Origin: DATEMK01 sp035275625
GTDB lineage: Bacteria > Bacteroidota > Bacteroidia > AKYH767-A > OLB10
NCBI GenBank assembly: GCA_035275625.1
Contig: DATEMK010000494.1
Span: 1 to 17,119 of the forward strand
DNA length: 17,119 nt
Reading direction: 5' to 3'
Shown: positions 15,548-17,119 of the stretch, in pieces
How the letters are laid out: each line of letters opens with the position of its first letter
Position numbering within the stretch: the first letter of the stretch is position 1
Position numbers and translations under genes: made by a program
Notes under the pieces: model-generated
Told to the model about the DNA's origin: nothing
Databases searched by the model: none
Seen by the model: only the letters and a program-made list of their open reading frames with translations

Positions 15548-15578
15548 TTGCAACTTTCATTTCATCGTCCTACTTTTG
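15548..15578 (+). promoter_or_regulatory. Candidate Bacteroidota promoter of ndk
   Basis: TACTTTTG at 15571-15578 matches TAnnTTTG, and TTG at 15548-15550 (GTTG) lies 20 bases upstream, the expected -33 spacing. Transcription would begin near 15585, giving a leader of about 57 nt that contains the ACTCNNN heptamer array. It is the best-formed promoter in the window. Confidence 0.6.
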
Positions 15579-15611
15579 CACTCCAAAATTTTTAAGGGAA
15601 TATAATTTTTT

Positions 15612-15639
15612 ACTCGTAACTCATAACTCACAACTCTAA
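15612..15639. repeat. Heptamer tandem repeat, four copies of ACTCNNN
   Basis: Four contiguous 7-base units lie at 15612-15618, 15619-15625, 15626-15632 and 15633-15639. All begin ACTC, and the first three end in A with one to two differences. The array ends two bases before the ndk start codon, so it occupies the position of the ribosome binding region. Confidence 0.85.
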
Positions 15640-15641
15640 CA

Positions 15642-16061
15642 GTGGCTACAAACAGAACATTTACCATGATTAAACCCGATGCAACTTCAGCCGGGCATAC
15701 GGGAGCAATTTTAGACAAAATAATTAAAGCGGGTTTTAAGATCGTTTCGATGAAATACACGCGCCTCACTCCTGAAAGCGCAGGTAAATTTTATGCCATA
15801 CACAGGGAGCGTCCTTTTTATGATGCGCTTGTAAAATACATGTCGTCAGGACCTATTGTTGCAGCCATCCTTGAAAAAGAAAATGCAGTGGAAAGTTTTC
15901 GCACATTGATCGGGGCAACTGATCCGGCCAAAGCCGCACAGGGAACTATCAGGAATTTATTTGCAACTTCCATTGAAGCGAATGCCGTGCACGGATCAGA
16001 CAGTGATGAGAATGCCGGGATTGAAGGAGGGTTTTTCTTTTCTGCACTGGAGCAGTTTTAG
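15642..16061 (+). CDS. ndk: Nucleoside diphosphate kinase
   Basis: A 139-residue cytosolic enzyme that moves the gamma-phosphate from ATP to other nucleoside diphosphates through a phosphohistidine. It begins MATNRTFTMIKPDA once the GTG start codon is read as methionine. The family signature NAVHGSDS includes the catalytic H117. The TMIKPDA strand, the RERPFYDALV segment and the GATDPAKAAQGTIR block (nucleotide binding) are intact. The GTG at 15642 is preferred because the next ATG (15666, within TMIKPDA) would remove the first strand. A good -7/-33 promoter lies upstream, and the leader carries a heptamer array. Its stop is five bases from the stop of the convergent T9SS gene. Confidence 0.95.
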   Translation: MATNRTFTMIKPDATSAGHTGAILDKIIKAGFKIVSMKYTRLTPESAGKFYAIHRERPFYDALVKYMSSGPIVAAILEKENAVESFRTLIGATDPAKAAQGTIRNLFATSIEANAVHGSDSDENAGIEGGFFFSALEQF

Positions 16062-16066
16062 AAAAA

Positions 16067-17119
16067 CTATTCCAAAACTATTTTCTGATTGTAAACTTCC
16101 TTACCTGTTATTACCTGTACCATGTAAATTCCTTTAGGCTGATTGGTTAAATCAATTTCAATGCCTCTTACCTCCCGATGAATCGGGACAATCTCTAAAG
16201 TGGAACCAGGTAATTCTATTTTATAAATGGTCTGACCGGAGAGATTGGTTATGATAATTTGAGAAATTTTATCAATGGCTGATTGGATGGTGAATTTACC
16301 GGGGGAAGGATTAGGGAAGATTGATAAATCCGAATTGGTTTCAATAAAATTTTGTTCTTCACGACACGGTACGGACACAACAGTTCCCGGTGAAGTTTTC
16401 TTGCAGCTGTTATTGTTTGTGACTCGTACTTTGTAAGTTCCGGCAACAAATGCTGTATAATTGATTGAGTTTGCACCGCTGATAAATACTCCGTCTTTTT
16501 TCCACTTATAAGTTAAGCCGAAACCTGAATTTGCTTTCAGAACAACACTGCTGCCTGCGCAGAAAGTGGTAGGCCCCTGAGGAGTAATGACAGCAGTTGG
16601 AAGAGGGTTAACTGTTACTACGATACCCGGAGTCGTAATTTTTGAGCATCCGGTAACAGTGTTTGTCACTTTTACTTTATAAACTCCACCAATTTCTGCA
16701 GTATATGCTGATCCTGTTGCCCCCGGAATATCTGTTCCTCCTTTTTTCCATTGATAGGTTCGGTTATTATTAGGGATTGCGTTCAATGTTATACTTTCAC
16801 CCGCACAAATGGATGTTGATCCGGCTGTAGTAATGGCTGCTGATGGAAGTGGCTTGACGGATAATGATAATACAATGACAGAATCCTGGCCCGGTGCCAG
16901 GTGTAAAGTATCGTAATATGTTCCGGCAGTGTAATGAAATGCTCCTCCGAAATAAAAAGAATCCCCTGCGCAAATCGTGGCAGTGGTATTGACGGGGAAA
17001 GAAACTTTCATAAACATCATATCCTGATCCAGTGGACCAATCGTATCCGCCTGCACAGTCCCGTGATTTACGAGGTAAAAGTTCGAAAGACTGTCAACAG
17101 GTACATTGTAATTTCCTGC
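16067..17119 (-). CDS. T9SS-sorted secreted protein with Ig-like domains, C-terminal part (partial)
   Basis: An open frame of about 350 codons enters from the right edge, so the N-terminus and signal peptide lie outside. A GTG at 17056 is only an internal codon: the frame is open for 21 more codons up to the edge. Two tandem Ig-like modules of about 75 residues are visible (about 16620-16860 and 16390-16610). Each has a start like ICAGESITLNA or FCAGSSVVLKA, a YQWKKGG/YKWKKDG centre and a Y-V-VTN-C-K end. A C-terminal type A sorting domain follows (FPNPSPGKF, NQPKGIYMVQV, YNQKIVLE), so it is exported by the type IX system to the surface or medium. The sorting domain is interrupted in frame by an 11-residue palindrome-derived insert (16157-16189). 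The role of the full protein is unknown. Confidence 0.9.
   Translation of the reverse strand, partial: AGNYNVPVDSLSNFYLVNHGTVQADTIGPLDQDMMFMKVSFPVNTTATICAGDSFYFGGAFHYTAGTYYDTLHLAPGQDSVIVLSLSVKPLPSAAITTAGSTSICAGESITLNAIPNNNRTYQWKKGGTDIPGATGSAYTAEIGGVYKVKVTNTVTGCSKITTPGIVVTVNPLPTAVITPQGPTTFCAGSSVVLKANSGFGLTYKWKKDGVFISGANSINYTAFVAGTYKVRVTNNNSCKKTSPGTVVSVPCREEQNFIETNSDLSIFPNPSPGKFTIQSAIDKISQIIITNLSGQTIYKIELPGSTLEIVPIHREVRGIEIDLTNQPKGIYMVQVITGKEVYNQKIVLE
16157..16189 (-). repeat. 33-nt palindromic element inserted in frame in the T9SS sorting domain
   Basis: Contains the perfect palindrome TCCCGAT-GA-ATCGGGA (16173-16188) and encodes VPIHREVRGIE. It is bordered by GAGATT (encoding EI) on one side and by a segment ending GAAATT (EI) on the other, like a short imperfect duplication. 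Removing exactly 33 nt joins STLEI to DLTNQPKGIY, the normal sorting-domain sequence. Confidence 0.7.

Noticed and set aside
15557..15769. Minus-strand open frame of 70 codons across the ndk start
   Set aside because: It runs antisense through the ndk start and its middle is the translated heptamer repeat; there is no family signal.

Overview
The window suggests a free-living, AT-rich member of the Bacteroidota. Two large secreted proteins end in type IX secretion (T9SS) type A sorting domains. There is a TonB-dependent receptor with an N-terminal carboxypeptidase-regulatory-like domain, a BT_3928-family DoxX-like protein, and several upstream sequences matching the Bacteroidota -7 promoter element TAnnTTTG. 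Shine-Dalgarno sequences are mostly absent, as expected for the phylum. Nothing in the window fixes a genus.

Left block (1-7147): a partial folP (dihydropteroate synthase, minus strand, running off the left edge) diverges from a two-gene plus-strand unit, a duplicated DUF1599 protein and a BT_3928-like membrane protein. That unit converges with zero spacing on a large T9SS cargo protein. The cargo gene lies just downstream of a PgpH/YqfF-type 7TM-HD phosphohydrolase (probable c-di-AMP phosphodiesterase) on the same strand.

Centre (7148-9716): the RNase P RNA gene lies upstream of pgpH, in the same orientation and with a well-placed promoter. It is flanked by a 20-bp heptamer-built hairpin on one side and an 80-bp imperfect palindromic repeat on the other. 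A tandem-GNAT acetyltransferase and a RidA-Nudix pair follow on the plus strand.

Right block (9717-17119): this holds a TonB-dependent receptor, a small SpoIIAA/STAS-like protein, an RsmI-like tetrapyrrole-methylase-fold methyltransferase, and a translationally coupled nrnA-like DHH phosphoesterase plus FKBP lipoprotein pair. It continues with nucleoside diphosphate kinase (GTG start) and ends in a partial T9SS-sorted protein with Ig-like domains that leaves the right edge.

Most genes are housekeeping or ordinary Bacteroidota genes. The unusual content is small repeat structure. First, many gene-flanking gaps carry 3-4 tandem copies of a 7- or 8-base unit whose sequence differs from locus to locus. 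Second, a 33-nt palindrome-bearing segment lies in frame inside the T9SS sorting domain of the last gene; removing it on paper restores a canonical domain. I saw no CRISPR array, transposase, prophage, tRNA or rRNA. No stretch over 300 bases lacks a gene.
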